Positions 18,507-28,447 of a stretch of 64,000 nucleotides of DNA are shown piece after piece. A program made the position numbers and the translations under genes. Positions within the stretch are counted from its first letter, which is position 1, and each line of letters begins with the position of its first letter. The stretch is from Pseudoxanthomonas koreensis (lineage in GTDB: Bacteria > Pseudomonadota > Gammaproteobacteria > Xanthomonadales > Xanthomonadaceae). Where the stretch lies: assembly GCF_010093225.1 (NCBI RefSeq), contig NZ_PDWM01000015.1, positions 1 to 64,000 of the forward strand, in the 5' to 3' direction. The notes beneath the pieces are model-generated. The model had not been told where the DNA came from. It searched no databases and saw only the letters and a list, made by a program, of their open reading frames with translations.

Positions 18507-18808
18507 CAGTGTCCGTCTCCCCCGTTGCCGGCCGCCGTGCCGGTCCGAGCGGCGAGGTACGGCAGGGCGATTGCGGCGGACATCCACGCCGCCAGCATCA
18601 CGCACAGCCCCGCACCGACACCGAGCGCGGCGATCCACAGCACCAGCGCCAGCACCGCCAGCAGCAGGCCAAGGGCGGTGCCGGCGGCTCGCTGGCGCCG
18701 CCACGAGATCCAGCGGCAGTGCGGAGAGCCGGCGTACAGCGCCGCGGCGGAAAGCAGGGAAGCCAGCGTTGCCAGGATCGCCGCCAATGGACCGGCAAGC
18801 AGGCTCAT
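18506..18808 (-). CDS. Small membrane protein, DUF3325-like
   Basis: The protein has 100 aa with helices at the N-terminus (LLAGPLAAILATLASLL), in the middle (GTALGLLLAVLALVLWIAAL) and at GLCVMLAAWMSAAIALPYL. A YAGSPHCRW loop between the first two resembles DUF3325 proteins. It is the first gene of the PepSY operon if the ATG at 18808 is right. In-frame ATGs at about 18836 and 18949 exist, but they would add an Arg-rich, non-membrane extension. No clear ribosome site is visible. Confidence 0.55.
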   Translation of the reverse strand: MSLLAGPLAAILATLASLLSAAALYAGSPHCRWISWRRQRAAGTALGLLLAVLALVLWIAALGVGAGLCVMLAAWMSAAIALPYLAARTGTAAGNGGDGH

Positions 18809-19073
18809 CGCGCGGCCATCCGGCATCGGCGATGCCGTCGCGGTGGCACGGCGCCGGCGCGCAGGCACGGGCGAAGAACGGAACGGGACGGGCAGGGCAT
18901 CGGCATCCTCATGCGCTGTGGCGTGGCGAGGGATGGCTGTCCTGCGCACGCGGCGCTAGCGGAACCGGCTACCCGCAGGCGCGGCAGCCCGCAGCGGCCG
19001 CGCCTGTTCGAAGCGCCGCATTCTGCCGCAACCGGTCCGCGCCGTCACGCCGCCGGCGCCCACGCGGGCCGGG

Positions 19074-20108
19074 TCAGGGCTGTTCGCCGCTGGAACCGCG
19101 AAGCACCAGTTTCACCGGCAGCGTCCGGCTTTCCACCGTCTCGCCCTGGATCAGCCGGATCAGGCTGTCCACCAGCACCTCGCCGGCCTGCTTGGTGTCC
19201 TGCTGCACCGTCGACAGGCCCGGCTGCACGAAGCTGGCCATGGCGATGTCGTCGAAGCCGGCCACCGCCACGTCCTCCGGCACGCGCAGGCCGTGTTCGC
19301 GCAGGGCCTTCATCGCGCCCAGCGCGATCAGGTCGCTGGCGGCGAACACCGCGTCGAAGCGTGCGCCGGACGCCAGCAGCGCCTCGGCGGCCGCACAGCC
19401 GGACTGCTCGGTGGTGATCGCATCGAGCTGCAGCGCCGGATCCGCGGCGAGCCCGGCCTCCTGCAGCGCGGCGGCATAGCCACGCCAGCGCTCGAAGAAT
19501 TCCGGATAGTGGTCCGAAGCGTGGCCGAGGAAGGCGATCCGCCGCCGCCCCCGCTGCAGCAGGTGGGCGGTGATGTCGTGCCCGCCCTGGAAGTTGTCGC
19601 AGCCGATCGACACCCCCGGCTCGCCCGGCAGGGCCGCGCCCCAGCGCACGAAATGGGTGCCCTGGGCGACCAGCCGCTGCAGCTTGGATTCGGCTTCCAG
19701 GTAGTCGCCGTAGCCGAGCAGGATGATGCCGTCGGCCTTGTGGCTGTCCTCGAAATCGGCGTGCCAGTTGTTCGACAGTTGCTGGAACGAGACCAGCAGG
19801 TCGTAGCCGCGCAGCGCGCAGGCGCGGGTGATCGAGCCCAGCATCGAATGGAAGAACGGGTTGATCAGCGAGTCGTCCGGGGTCGGGTCCTCGAAGAACA
19901 GCAGGGCCAGGGTGCCGGACTGCTGGGCACGCAGGTTCGAGGCGTTCTTGTCGACCTTGTAGTTCAGCTCGCGGGCGATGGCCAGGATCCGCTCGCGCGT
20001 CTCCGGGTTGACCGAGGGGCTGCCGCGCAGCGCACGCGACACCGTCGGCTGGGAAACCCCGGCCAGGTGGGCGATATCGAGCGAGGTGGCCTTGCCCTTG
20101 ATGGTCAT
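19074..20108 (-). CDS. LacI-family transcriptional regulator, probable maltodextrin-locus repressor
   Basis: The protein has 344 aa. The helix-turn-helix lies near residues 7-30 (SLDIAHLAGVSQPTVSRALRG), followed by the hinge region and a periplasmic-binding-protein-like sensor domain (IAFLGHASDHYPEF, AVFAASDLIALGAMKAL, VAGFDDIAMASF). This is the usual length and order of LacI/GalR proteins. The ATG at 20108 has GGAGGGG upstream; a longer in-frame start at 20162 would add an Arg-rich tail ahead of the HTH. It lies 2.4 kb from the starch locus and is the only LacI-type gene in the window, so it is the best candidate for binding the two 15-bp operators. The ligand is unknown. Confidence 0.85.
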   Translation of the reverse strand: MTIKGKATSLDIAHLAGVSQPTVSRALRGSPSVNPETRERILAIARELNYKVDKNASNLRAQQSGTLALLFFEDPTPDDSLINPFFHSMLGSITRACALRGYDLLVSFQQLSNNWHADFEDSHKADGIILLGYGDYLEAESKLQRLVAQGTHFVRWGAALPGEPGVSIGCDNFQGGHDITAHLLQRGRRRIAFLGHASDHYPEFFERWRGYAAALQEAGLAADPALQLDAITTEQSGCAAAEALLASGARFDAVFAASDLIALGAMKALREHGLRVPEDVAVAGFDDIAMASFVQPGLSTVQQDTKQAGEVLVDSLIRLIQGETVESRTLPVKLVLRGSSGEQP

Positions 20109-20203
20109 GCGGCCGGCCCCCCTCCGGGCCGGATGACGCGATGCGTGCCGGCATGATGCCATGGCGGTGCCGGGGGGTTTATGCCGGCGGCCCCGGCGTG
20201 GGC

Positions 20204-20209
20204 TAGAAT
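20204..20209 (+). promoter_or_regulatory. Candidate -10 element of the thrS leader transcript
   Basis: TAGAAT matches a sigma70 -10 box; no good -35 is visible. Transcription starting near 20216 would give a leader of about 250 nt before thrS. The leader would contain a hairpin at 20221-20239 (GCCGGCA/TGCCGGC), a short Thr-rich reading frame, a T-tract hairpin and a further hairpin at 20388-20405. Confidence 0.45.
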
Positions 20210-20287
20210 CCCCGCATCGCCGCCGGCATCGTGCCGGCGCGCCGGAACCACAGGGTGGCCCGCGGCAACGCCGGCCGAGCGTGCGAC

Positions 20288-20314
20288 ATGAGCACTACCA
20301 CCGCCCACCGCTGA
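20288..20314 (+). CDS. Candidate threonine leader peptide (MSTTTAHR)
   Basis: An 8-codon frame, ATG AGC ACT ACC ACC GCC CAC CGC TGA, has three consecutive Thr codons. It lies directly upstream of a T8-terminated hairpin and of the threonyl-tRNA synthetase gene. This is the arrangement of classical attenuation: ribosome stalling at Thr codons would prevent terminator formation. No strong ribosome binding site is visible, which is the main doubt. Confidence 0.5.
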   Translation: MSTTTAHR

Positions 20315-20318
20315 ACGC

Positions 20319-20365
20319 CGCCGAGGCCCCGCGACACAAGCAGGCGCCCTCGTGGCGTTTTTTTT
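20319..20365 (+). terminator. Attenuator-like terminator upstream of thrS
   Basis: CGCCGAGG (20319-20326) can pair with CCTC-GT-GGCG (20348-20357, a 2-nt bulge), followed directly by eight T residues (20358-20365). A shorter alternative stem, CGCC/GGCG (20345-20357), is also possible. It lies between the Thr-rich frame and thrS, so it would have to be read through to express the operon. Confidence 0.6.
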
Positions 20366-20387
20366 CGCCCGTCCTAGGGCGACGAGC

Positions 20388-20405
20388 CCGCACATCCATG
20401 TGCGG
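20388..20405 (+). other. Hairpin in the thrS leader sharing a 14-nt core with the palindromic repeats
   Basis: CCGCACA-TCCA-TGTGCGG is a perfect 7-bp hairpin 59 nt before the thrS start. Its core GCACATCCATGTGC (20390-20403) is identical, in reverse complement, to the first inner hairpin of repeat copies A and C. Confidence 0.65.
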
Positions 20406-20464
20406 ACTGTCCAATGCAAAGGCGTCGGCTTCGGCTGGTGCCCCTGATACCTGAAGCCGCACCC

Positions 20465-22369
20465 ATGATCACGATCACCCTCCCCGACGGCAGCCGCCGC
20501 GAGTACGAAGCCCCCGTTTCCGTCCTGCAGGTCGCGCAGTCGATCGGCGCCGGCCTGGCCAAAGCGACCGTCGCCGGCCAGGTCGACGGCCGCCTGGTCG
20601 ACGCCAGCGACGTCATCGACCACGACGCGACCCTGCGCATCATCACGCCCAAGGACGAGGAGGGCGTGGAGATCATCCGCCACTCCTGCGCCCACCTGGT
20701 CGGCCACGCGGTCAAGCAGCTGTACCCGGACGCGAAGATGGTGATCGGCCCGGTGATCGCCGAGGGCTTCTACTACGACATCCACAGCGAGCGCCCGTTC
20801 ACCCCCGACGACCTGGTCGCGATCGAGGCGCGCATGCGCGAGCTGGTCGCGCAGGACTACGACGTCATCAAGAAGATGACCCCGCGCGCCGAGGTGATCG
20901 AAGTCTTCAGCGCCCGCGACGAGGCCTACAAGCTGCGCCTGATCGACGACATGCCCGACGACGTCAAGGCGATGGGCCTGTACTACCACCAGGAATACGT
21001 GGACATGTGCCGCGGCCCGCACGTGCCCAACACGCGCTTCCTCAAGGCGTTCAAGCTGACCCGCATCTCCGGCGCCTACTGGCGCGGCGATGCCAAGAAC
21101 GAGCAGCTGCAGCGCATCTACGGCACCGCCTGGGCCGACGAGAAGCAGCTCAAGGCCTACATCCAGCGGATCGAGGAAGCCGAGAAGCGCGACCACCGCC
21201 GGATCGGCAAGCAGCAGAACCTGTTCCACCTGCAGGAAGAAGCGCCGGGCCTGGTGTTCTGGCACCCGAAGGGCTGGTCGGTGTGGCAGGTCGTGGAGCA
21301 GTACATGCGCCGCGTCTACCGCGATACCGGCTACGGCGAGGTGCGCTGCCCGCAGATCCTGGACGTGTCGCTGTGGCAGAAGTCCGGCCACTGGGACAAC
21401 TACAAGGACAACATGTTCTTCACCGAGTCGGAGAAGCGCACCTACGCGATCAAGCCGATGAACTGCCCGGGCCACGTCCAGGTGTTCAACCAGGGCCTGC
21501 ACAGCTACCGCGACCTGCCGATCCGCTACGGCGAGTTCGGCGCCTGCCACCGCAACGAGCCGTCCGGCGCGCTGCACGGCATCCTGCGCGTGCGTGGCTT
21601 CACCCAGGACGACGGCCACGTCTTCTGCACCGAGGACCAGGTCGAGGCCGAGGTCCGCGCCTTCCACGAGCAGGCACTGAAGGTCTACGCCGACTTCGGC
21701 TTTGAAGACATCCAGATCAAGATCGCCCTGCGCCCGGATTCGCGCCTGGGCGACGACGCCACCTGGGACAAGGCCGAGGCCGCCCTGCGCTCGGCCCTGC
21801 GCGCCTCGGGCGTGGAGTGGCAGGAGCTGCCGGGCGAGGGCGCCTTCTACGGCCCCAAGATCGAGTACCACCTCAAGGACGCCATCGGCCGGACCTGGCA
21901 GCTGGGCACGATGCAGGTCGATTTCATGATGCCCGGCCGGCTGGGCGCCGAGTACGTGGACGAGAACAGCCAGCGCCGGCACCCGGTGATGCTGCACCGG
22001 GCCATCGTCGGCTCGATGGAGCGCTTCATCGGGATCCTGATCGAGCACCACGCCGGCTCCTTCCCGGCCTGGCTGGCCCCGGTCCAGGCGGTGGTGGCCA
22101 ACATCACCGACGCCCAGGCTGAATACGTGGCCGAAGTGCAAAAAACCCTTTCGAATCAAGGGTTCAGGGTCGAAGCGGATTTGCGCAACGAAAAAATCGG
22201 CTTTAAGATCCGCGAGCACACGCTGCAGCGGGTGCCGTACCTTCTGGTGGTCGGGGACCGCGAGAAGGAGAACGGCGCCGTGGCCGTGCGTACGCGTTCG
22301 GGGGAAGATTTGGGCACAATGTCGGTGTCCGCCTTCGCCGAGGCGCTGCGTTCGCAGCAGTTGTCGTAA
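20465..22369 (+). CDS. thrS: Threonyl-tRNA synthetase
   Basis: The protein has 634 aa, close to the 642 of E. coli ThrRS. It has an N-terminal TGS domain ([17 protein letters not shown]), an editing domain with [17 protein letters not shown] and CRGPHVPNT, a class II catalytic core ([48 protein letters not shown]) and a C-terminal anticodon-binding domain. It charges tRNA-Thr and proofreads Ser. It is the first gene of thrS-infC-rpmI-rplT-pheS-pheT-ihfA. The upstream leader suggests Thr-responsive control. Confidence 0.98.
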   Translation: MITITLPDGSRREYEAPVSVLQVAQSIGAGLAKATVAGQVDGRLVDASDVIDHDATLRIITPKDEEGVEIIRHSCAHLVGHAVKQLYPDAKMVIGPVIAEGFYYDIHSERPFTPDDLVAIEARMRELVAQDYDVIKKMTPRAEVIEVFSARDEAYKLRLIDDMPDDVKAMGLYYHQEYVDMCRGPHVPNTRFLKAFKLTRISGAYWRGDAKNEQLQRIYGTAWADEKQLKAYIQRIEEAEKRDHRRIGKQQNLFHLQEEAPGLVFWHPKGWSVWQVVEQYMRRVYRDTGYGEVRCPQILDVSLWQKSGHWDNYKDNMFFTESEKRTYAIKPMNCPGHVQVFNQGLHSYRDLPIRYGEFGACHRNEPSGALHGILRVRGFTQDDGHVFCTEDQVEAEVRAFHEQALKVYADFGFEDIQIKIALRPDSRLGDDATWDKAEAALRSALRASGVEWQELPGEGAFYGPKIEYHLKDAIGRTWQLGTMQVDFMMPGRLGAEYVDENSQRRHPVMLHRAIVGSMERFIGILIEHHAGSFPAWLAPVQAVVANITDAQAEYVAEVQKTLSNQGFRVEADLRNEKIGFKIREHTLQRVPYLLVVGDREKENGAVAVRTRSGEDLGTMSVSAFAEALRSQQLS

Positions 22370-22429
22370 CCAACAGGCGTGCCGGCCGCTGCCGGCGCGC
22401 CGCCCAGTCCACCCCCGGAGACTGCAACA

Positions 22430-22951
22430 ATCAGTACCCCCGAGAAACAAAACAGGAAGAACCAGGAGATCCGTGTGCCGCGCGTGCGCGTGATCGGATC
22501 CGACGGCGAGATGGTCGGCGTGCTGTCGCGCGATGAAGCGCTGCGCATGGCCGAGGAGGAGGAGCTCGACCTGGTCGAGATCCAGCCCAACGCCGATCCG
22601 CCGGTGTGCAAGATCATGGACTTCGGCAAGTTCAAGTTCGAACTGCAGAAGAAGGCCAACGAGGCCAAGAAGAAGACCAAGCAGGTCGAGATCAAGGAGC
22701 TCAAGTTCCGTCCGGTCACGGACGAGGGCGACTACCAGATCAAGCTGCGCAACATGCGCCGCTTCCTGGAAGAGGGCGACAAGGTCAAGGTCAACATCCG
22801 CTTCCGTGGCCGCGAGATGAGCCACCAGGAACTGGGCCGGCAGATGGCCGCCCGGATCGAGGCCGACCTGGGCGAGGACATCGTCATCGAATCGCGCCCG
22901 CGCCTGGAAGGCCGGCAGATGGTGATGATGATCGCGCCGAAGAAGAAGTAG
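22430..22951 (+). CDS. infC: Translation initiation factor IF-3 with AUC start codon
   Basis: From this start the protein has 173 aa. The N-domain begins near [14 protein letters not shown] and the C-domain carries [21 protein letters not shown] and ends in APKKK, as IF-3 does. No ATG or TTG is in frame ahead of the conserved NQEIR. An ATC at 22430 has GGAG (22417-22420) 9 nt upstream and gives [15 protein letters not shown], matching the family N-terminus. E. coli infC uses AUU, and the rare start is the basis of its autoregulation by IF-3. An in-frame GTG near 22475 would delete the conserved N-terminus. Confidence 0.93.
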   Translation: MSTPEKQNRKNQEIRVPRVRVIGSDGEMVGVLSRDEALRMAEEEELDLVEIQPNADPPVCKIMDFGKFKFELQKKANEAKKKTKQVEIKELKFRPVTDEGDYQIKLRNMRRFLEEGDKVKVNIRFRGREMSHQELGRQMAARIEADLGEDIVIESRPRLEGRQMVMMIAPKKK

Positions 22952-22958
22952 CCGGCAT

Positions 22959-22982
22959 CGGCCCGGCCCGCGGGCCGGGCCG
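22959..22982 (+). other. G+C-rich stem-loop after infC
   Basis: A 10-bp perfect stem (CGGCCCGGCC/GGCCGGGCCG) with a CGCG loop starts 8 bp after the infC stop and is not followed by a T-run. It separates infC from the rpmI promoter region and may be a partial terminator or an mRNA 3-prime structure. Confidence 0.45.
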
Positions 22983-23044
22983 GTGGCCAGCAGGGGGCGC
23001 CTCCGGGCGCCTTCTGCGTTTCCGGATCCCGGGAACCCGCTGAT

Positions 23045-23073
23045 TTGCAACGGAAACCTGCGCCTGCCATAAT
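23045..23073 (+). promoter_or_regulatory. Internal promoter for rpmI-rplT-pheST-ihfA
   Basis: TTGCAA (23045-23050) and CATAAT (23068-23073) are separated by exactly 17 bp, a good sigma70 match. The transcript would have a leader of about 160 nt before rpmI, with a hairpin at GCTGCCGCAAGGCAGC (23095-23110). That length suits an L20-type autoregulatory leader, but I cannot identify a specific L20 site. Confidence 0.65.
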
Positions 23074-23240
23074 GCGCGGCTCCGGTTCGCCGGGGCTGCC
23101 GCAAGGCAGCAGGAACCCGCCTTGGTTTCCCCCGTGGAATCAAAGGCTTACCGACCGGTATGGGCAGGATGGAAAGCGTGGCCAGTGCCTCAGGCACCCC
23201 ACCGCCCGTACCAGTGACAGATCCCACAAGGACTCCAGCA

Positions 23241-23438
23241 ATGCCCAAGATCAAGACCAACCGGGCGGCGGCCAAGCGTTTCCGCAAGACCGCCTCCGGC
23301 AAGTACAAGGCCGGCCACGCCAACCGTAGCCACATCCTCACCAAGAAGGCGACCAAGCGGAAGCGCAACCTGCGGCAGACGAACCACGTTCGTGCCGAGG
23401 ATGCGGGCCGTCTGGACCGCATGCTGCCGTATCTCTGA
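23241..23438 (+). CDS. rpmI: 50S ribosomal protein L35
   Basis: The protein has 65 aa, Lys/Arg-rich, beginning [21 protein letters not shown] and ending LPYL, as L35 proteins do. It is followed 13 bp later by rplT with GAGGAGG between. It belongs to the conserved infC-rpmI-rplT block and is expected to be controlled with L20. Confidence 0.97.
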   Translation: MPKIKTNRAAAKRFRKTASGKYKAGHANRSHILTKKATKRKRNLRQTNHVRAEDAGRLDRMLPYL

Positions 23439-23451
23439 GGAGGATTAAGAC

Positions 23452-23811
23452 ATGGCACGAGTCAAGCGTGGCGTCCAGGCGCGCCGCCGTCACAAGAAGG
23501 TCCTCGACCTGGCCAAGGGCTACTACAACGCCCGCCGCAAGGTCTTCCGCGTCGCCAAGCAGGCGGTCATCAAGGCGCAGCAGTACGCCTACATCGGCCG
23601 CAAGCAGAAGAAGCGCAATTTCCGCTCGCTGTGGATCACCCGCATCAACGCGGCCGCCCGCAGCAATGGCATGAGCTACAGCCGTTTCATGAACGGCCTG
23701 CTCAAGGCCGGCATCACCCTGGACCGCAAGGTGCTGGCGGACATCGCCGTGCACGACGCGGCCGGGTTTACCGCGCTGACCGAGAAGGCGAAGGGCGCCC
23801 TGGCGGCATAA
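23452..23811 (+). CDS. rplT: 50S ribosomal protein L20
   Basis: The protein has 119 aa, starting [18 protein letters not shown] and containing [18 protein letters not shown], diagnostic of L20. It binds 23S rRNA early in 50S assembly and in gammaproteobacteria represses its own operon. It has a strong GAGGAGGATTAAGAC ribosome site. A terminator-like hairpin lies between it and pheS. Confidence 0.97.
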   Translation: MARVKRGVQARRRHKKVLDLAKGYYNARRKVFRVAKQAVIKAQQYAYIGRKQKKRNFRSLWITRINAAARSNGMSYSRFMNGLLKAGITLDRKVLADIAVHDAAGFTALTEKAKGALAA

Positions 23812-24975
<1,164 letters not shown>

Positions 24976-25038
24976 CGCCAGCGGCAACTTCCGTCATTCA
25001 CCGCGGGCTGCGGCCCGCGCCATGGACCACGAGCAACG

Positions 25039-27453
25039 ATGAAATTCTCCGAGAACTGGCTGCGCAGCCACGTGCCCACGTCCGTCAACCGCGATGCGCT
25101 GGCGGTCACGCTGACCGCCATCGGCCTGGAGGTCGAAGAGGTCACCGCGCTGGGCGACGGCCTGGCCGGGGTGGTGGTGGCGCGGATCGTCGAGGCGTCG
25201 AAGCACCCGGAGGCCGATCGCCTGCAGGTGTGCAAGGTCGATATCGGCGGCGGCGAGCCGCTGCAGATCGTCTGCGGCGCGCCGAACGCACGCGCCGGGC
25301 TGGTCGCGCCGCTGGCCACGGTCGGTTCGAGCGTGGGCGGCATCGCAATCCGGGCAGCCAAGCTGCGTGGCGTGGATTCCAACGGCATGCTCTGCTCGGC
25401 CAAGGAACTGGGCCTGGACGCCGACGCCTCCGGCCTGCTGGAACTGCCGGACGACGCGCCCATCGGCGCGGCACTGGCCGACTATCTGGGCCTGCCCGAC
25501 GCCAGCATCGAGATCAAGCTCACCCCCAACCGTGCCGACTGCTTCAGCGTGCGCGGCATCGCCTGGGACGTGGCCGCCGCGCTGGCCAGCGAAGTGGTCG
25601 CGCTGGACGTGGCGGCGACCGCGCCGGCCAGCACCCGCGAGCTTGCGGTGCAACTGCATGCCGGCGCCGATGCGCCGCGCTACTGCGGCCGCGTCATCGA
25701 AGGCGTGGATGCGTCCGCGCGCACGCCGGTGTGGATGGCCGAACGCCTGCGCCGCGCCGGCGTGCGCCCGGTGTCGCTGCTGGTCGACATCACCCAGTAC
25801 GTGATGCTGGAACTGGGCCAGCCGATGCACGCCTACGACCTGGGCACGCTGCAGGGCCCGGTCGGCGTGCGCCACGCGCGCAAGGGCGAGCGCCTGGCCC
25901 TGCTCGACGGCCGCGAGGTCGAACTGGACGACTATTTCCTGGCGATCACCGACGCCGACCGCCCGGTCGGCCTGGCCGGGGTGATGGGCGGCATGGACAC
26001 CCGTGTCACCGACGCCACCGCCAGCGTGTTCCTGGAAGCGGCGCACTTCGCCCCGGCCGCGATCATGGGCCGCGGCCGCCGCCTGGGCCTGCACACCGAC
26101 GCCGGCCACCGCTTCGAGCGCGGCGTGGATCCGGAGCTGCCGCGCACCGCGATCGAGCTGGCGACGAAGCTGGTGCTGGAACTGGCCGGCGGCACCCCGG
26201 GCCCGGTGACCGAGGCGGTGCTGCCACAGCACCTGCCGCAGCCGGCCGCCATCGCGCTGCGCCGCGCGCGCATCGCCCGCGGGCTCGGCATCGACATCGC
26301 CGACGCGGAAGTGGAGCGGATCCTGCGCGCGCTGGGCATGCAGGTCGCCGCCGCCGCGGACGGCTGGCAGGTCACCCCGCCCAGCCGCCGCTTCGACATC
26401 GCCATCGAGGAAGACCTGATCGAGGAACTGGCGCGCATCCACGGCTACGACCGCATCCCGACCACCGTCCCCGGCGGCCCGGCGCGCATCGCCGCGCCGA
26501 GCGAGACCCGGGTGCCGGAGACCGACCTGCGCCGGCAACTGGTCGCGCGCGACTACCTGGAGGCGGTCAGCTTCGCCTTCGTCGAGGCCGCGCTGCTGCA
26601 GCGCTGGGGTTGCGACGCCGGCACCGTGCCGCTGGCCAACCCGCTGTCGGCCGAGCTGGCGGTGATGCGGCCGCGGCTGCTGCCGGGCCTGGTCGCTGCG
26701 CTGGCGCACAACGCCTCGCGCCAGGCCGGGCGCGTGCGCCTGTTCGAACTGGGCCGGGTGTTCGCCGCCGCCGGCGAGGCGCAGCGCGCGCCGGGCGGGA
26801 CGCTGCCCGCGCCGCTGGAGACCCGCAGGATCGCCGCAGTGGCCTGCGGCGACGCCGCGGCCGAGCAGTGGGGCGTGGCCGCGCGCAGGGTCGACTTCCA
26901 CGACCTCAAGGGCGACCTCGAATCGCTGGCCGCCACCGCCGGCGCGCAGCTTGCCTTCCGCCCCTCGTCCGAGGCCTTCGGCCACCCGGGCCGCAGCGCG
27001 GACGTGTACCGCACCGACCTGGACGGCGGCGAGGTCCGGCTGGGCTGGATCGGCCAGCTGCATCCGCGCCTGGCGCGCGCGCTGGACCTGGACGTGGACG
27101 TGGCCGGCTTCGAACTGGACCTGGACCTGCTGGAGCAGCGCGCCCTGCCGCGCGCCGCCGAGTTGTCGCGCTATCCGGCCGTGCGCCGCGACCTGGCTTT
27201 CTTGGTCGCCGAAGACGTCGCCTGGGCGGCGCTGGCCGACAGCGTCCGTGCCGCCGCCGGCCCGGTCCTGCGCGACCTGCAGCTGTTCGACCGCTACCAG
27301 GGCGCGGGCGTGGAATCGGGATGCAAGAGTCTGGCTATGGGCTTGATTTTGCAGGACAACACGCGCACTCTCACGGACCAGGACGCGGATGCGGTCGTGC
27401 AGCGGGTGGTGGCCGGACTGGGCCGCGACCACGGCGCCCGGATCCGCGGCTGA
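25039..27453 (+). CDS. pheT: Phenylalanyl-tRNA synthetase beta subunit
   Basis: The protein has 804 aa. It begins [21 protein letters not shown], then an N-terminal tRNA-binding domain with [26 protein letters not shown]3/B4 editing ([17 protein letters not shown]) and B5 domains follow, and a C-terminal ferredoxin-like anticodon-binding domain ([15 protein letters not shown]). This is the full order of bacterial PheT. The next gene, ihfA, begins 16 bp downstream. Confidence 0.98.
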   Translation: MKFSENWLRSHVPTSVNRDALAVTLTAIGLEVEEVTALGDGLAGVVVARIVEASKHPEADRLQVCKVDIGGGEPLQIVCGAPNARAGLVAPLATVGSSVGGIAIRAAKLRGVDSNGMLCSAKELGLDADASGLLELPDDAPIGAALADYLGLPDASIEIKLTPNRADCFSVRGIAWDVAAALASEVVALDVAATAPASTRELAVQLHAGADAPRYCGRVIEGVDASARTPVWMAERLRRAGVRPVSLLVDITQYVMLELGQPMHAYDLGTLQGPVGVRHARKGERLALLDGREVELDDYFLAITDADRPVGLAGVMGGMDTRVTDATASVFLEAAHFAPAAIMGRGRRLGLHTDAGHRFERGVDPELPRTAIELATKLVLELAGGTPGPVTEAVLPQHLPQPAAIALRRARIARGLGIDIADAEVERILRALGMQVAAAADGWQVTPPSRRFDIAIEEDLIEELARIHGYDRIPTTVPGGPARIAAPSETRVPETDLRRQLVARDYLEAVSFAFVEAALLQRWGCDAGTVPLANPLSAELAVMRPRLLPGLVAALAHNASRQAGRVRLFELGRVFAAAGEAQRAPGGTLPAPLETRRIAAVACGDAAAEQWGVAARRVDFHDLKGDLESLAATAGAQLAFRPSSEAFGHPGRSADVYRTDLDGGEVRLGWIGQLHPRLARALDLDVDVAGFELDLDLLEQRALPRAAELSRYPAVRRDLAFLVAEDVAWAALADSVRAAAGPVLRDLQLFDRYQGAGVESGCKSLAMGLILQDNTRTLTDQDADAVVQRVVAGLGRDHGARIRG

Positions 27454-27469
27454 CACAGGGGAGCAGGGA

Positions 27470-27775
27470 ATGGCACTGACCAAGGCCGAGATGGCCGAAC
27501 GTCTGTTCGACGAGGTGGGCCTGAACAAGCGCGAGGCGAAGGAATTCGTCGACGCGTTCTTCGAGGTGCTGCGCGGGGCGCTGCAGGGCGGGCGCCAGGT
27601 GAAGCTGTCGGGCTTCGGCAACTTCGACCTGCGGCGCAAGAACCAGCGCCCGGGGCGCAACCCGAAGACCGGCGAGGAGATCCCGATCTCCGCCCGCACC
27701 GTGGTCACCTTCCGCCCCGGCCAGAAGCTCAAGGAGCGCGTGGAAGCCTACGCGGGGGCGGCGCCGGATGCTTGA
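27470..27775 (+). CDS. ihfA: Integration host factor alpha subunit
   Basis: The protein has 101 aa, [20 protein letters not shown]..., with the DNA-bending arm [20 protein letters not shown], as in IHF-alpha. It works as a heterodimer with IhfB, which is not in this window. AGCAGGGA precedes the ATG. The gene order pheT-ihfA-merR is conserved in gammaproteobacteria. Its last 8 bp overlap the start of the MerR gene. Confidence 0.96.
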   Translation: MALTKAEMAERLFDEVGLNKREAKEFVDAFFEVLRGALQGGRQVKLSGFGNFDLRRKNQRPGRNPKTGEEIPISARTVVTFRPGQKLKERVEAYAGAAPDA

Positions 27776-28124
27776 CCCCGGCAGCAACCGCGAACTGCCG
27801 CCGATCCCGGCCAAGCGCTACTTCACCATCGGCGAGGTCAGCGAGCTGTGCGACGTGAAGCCGCACGTGCTGCGCTACTGGGAGACCGAGTTCCCCAGCC
27901 TGAGCCCGGTCAAGCGCCGCGGCAACCGCCGCTACTACCAGCGCCACGACGTGCTGATGGTCCGCCAGATCCGCGGCCTGCTGTACGAGCAGGGCTACAC
28001 CATCGGCGGCGCCCGCCTGCGCCTGGAAGGCGAGGGCGCGAAGCAGGAATCGGCGCTGAGCAGCCAGATCGTGCGCCAGGTGCGCATGGAGCTGGAGGAA
28101 GTGCTGCACCTGCTGCGGCGCTGA
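27768..28124 (+). CDS. MerR-family transcriptional regulator
   Basis: The protein has 118 aa. The winged helix-turn-helix is at about 18-85 ([44 protein letters not shown]), followed by a short coiled-coil tail. It lacks the metal-binding cysteines of classic MerR sensors. This small regulator follows ihfA in many gammaproteobacteria; its target and signal are unknown. The start overlaps ihfA by 8 bp, so it is translated from the same message. Confidence 0.9.
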   Translation: MLDPGSNRELPPIPAKRYFTIGEVSELCDVKPHVLRYWETEFPSLSPVKRRGNRRYYQRHDVLMVRQIRGLLYEQGYTIGGARLRLEGEGAKQESALSSQIVRQVRMELEEVLHLLRR

Positions 28125-28163
28125 GCGCGCGCGCCGGCCTCGCGCCGGCGGCGTCCGAACCGG

Positions 28164-28169
28164 TATAAT
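28164..28169 (+). promoter_or_regulatory. -10 box of the tRNA-Pro gene
   Basis: A consensus TATAAT lies 31 bp before the tRNA 5-prime end. The -35 region is not recognisable. Confidence 0.5.
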
Positions 28170-28200
28170 CGCCAGCCCGCCTCAGGCGGGAAAGCTGCTT

Positions 28201-28277
28201 CGGGGTATAGCGCAGCCTGGTAGCGCACTTGTCTGGGGGACAAGTGGTCGTCGGTTCGAATCCGGCTACCCCGACCA
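28201..28277 (+). tRNA. tRNA-Pro (anticodon GGG)
   Basis: A 77-nt cloverleaf with encoded CCA. The acceptor is CGGGGTA/TACCCCG, the anticodon stem is CTTGT/ACAAG with a CTGGGGG loop giving anticodon GGG, and the T-arm is GTCGGTTCGAATCCGGC. It decodes CCC. It is followed by an intrinsic terminator. Confidence 0.96.
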
Positions 28278-28293
28278 ATTCGTGTCACGAGAG

Positions 28294-28317
28294 AGCCCGC
28301 CATCGCGCGGGCTTTTT
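28294..28317 (+). terminator. Terminator of tRNA-Pro
   Basis: The stem AGCCCGC (28294-28300)/GCGGGCT (28307-28313) with a CATCGC loop is followed by TTTTT. Confidence 0.85.
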
Positions 28318-28447
28318 CGTGGGCCGACACTTGCTCCGCGGCGCCGTGAAGGCTGAACGGAACGCCGCCGGGGCGCGCCGGAGCACGTCGCAGCCGGCGA
28401 CCCGCTGCGTATGCTCCGGCGATCCACAGATGCTCGCGGGGACAGGC

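Noticed and set aside
20161-20454. 97-codon frame in the thrS leader
   Set aside because: It crosses the T8 terminator, has no ribosome site and no similarity I recognise.
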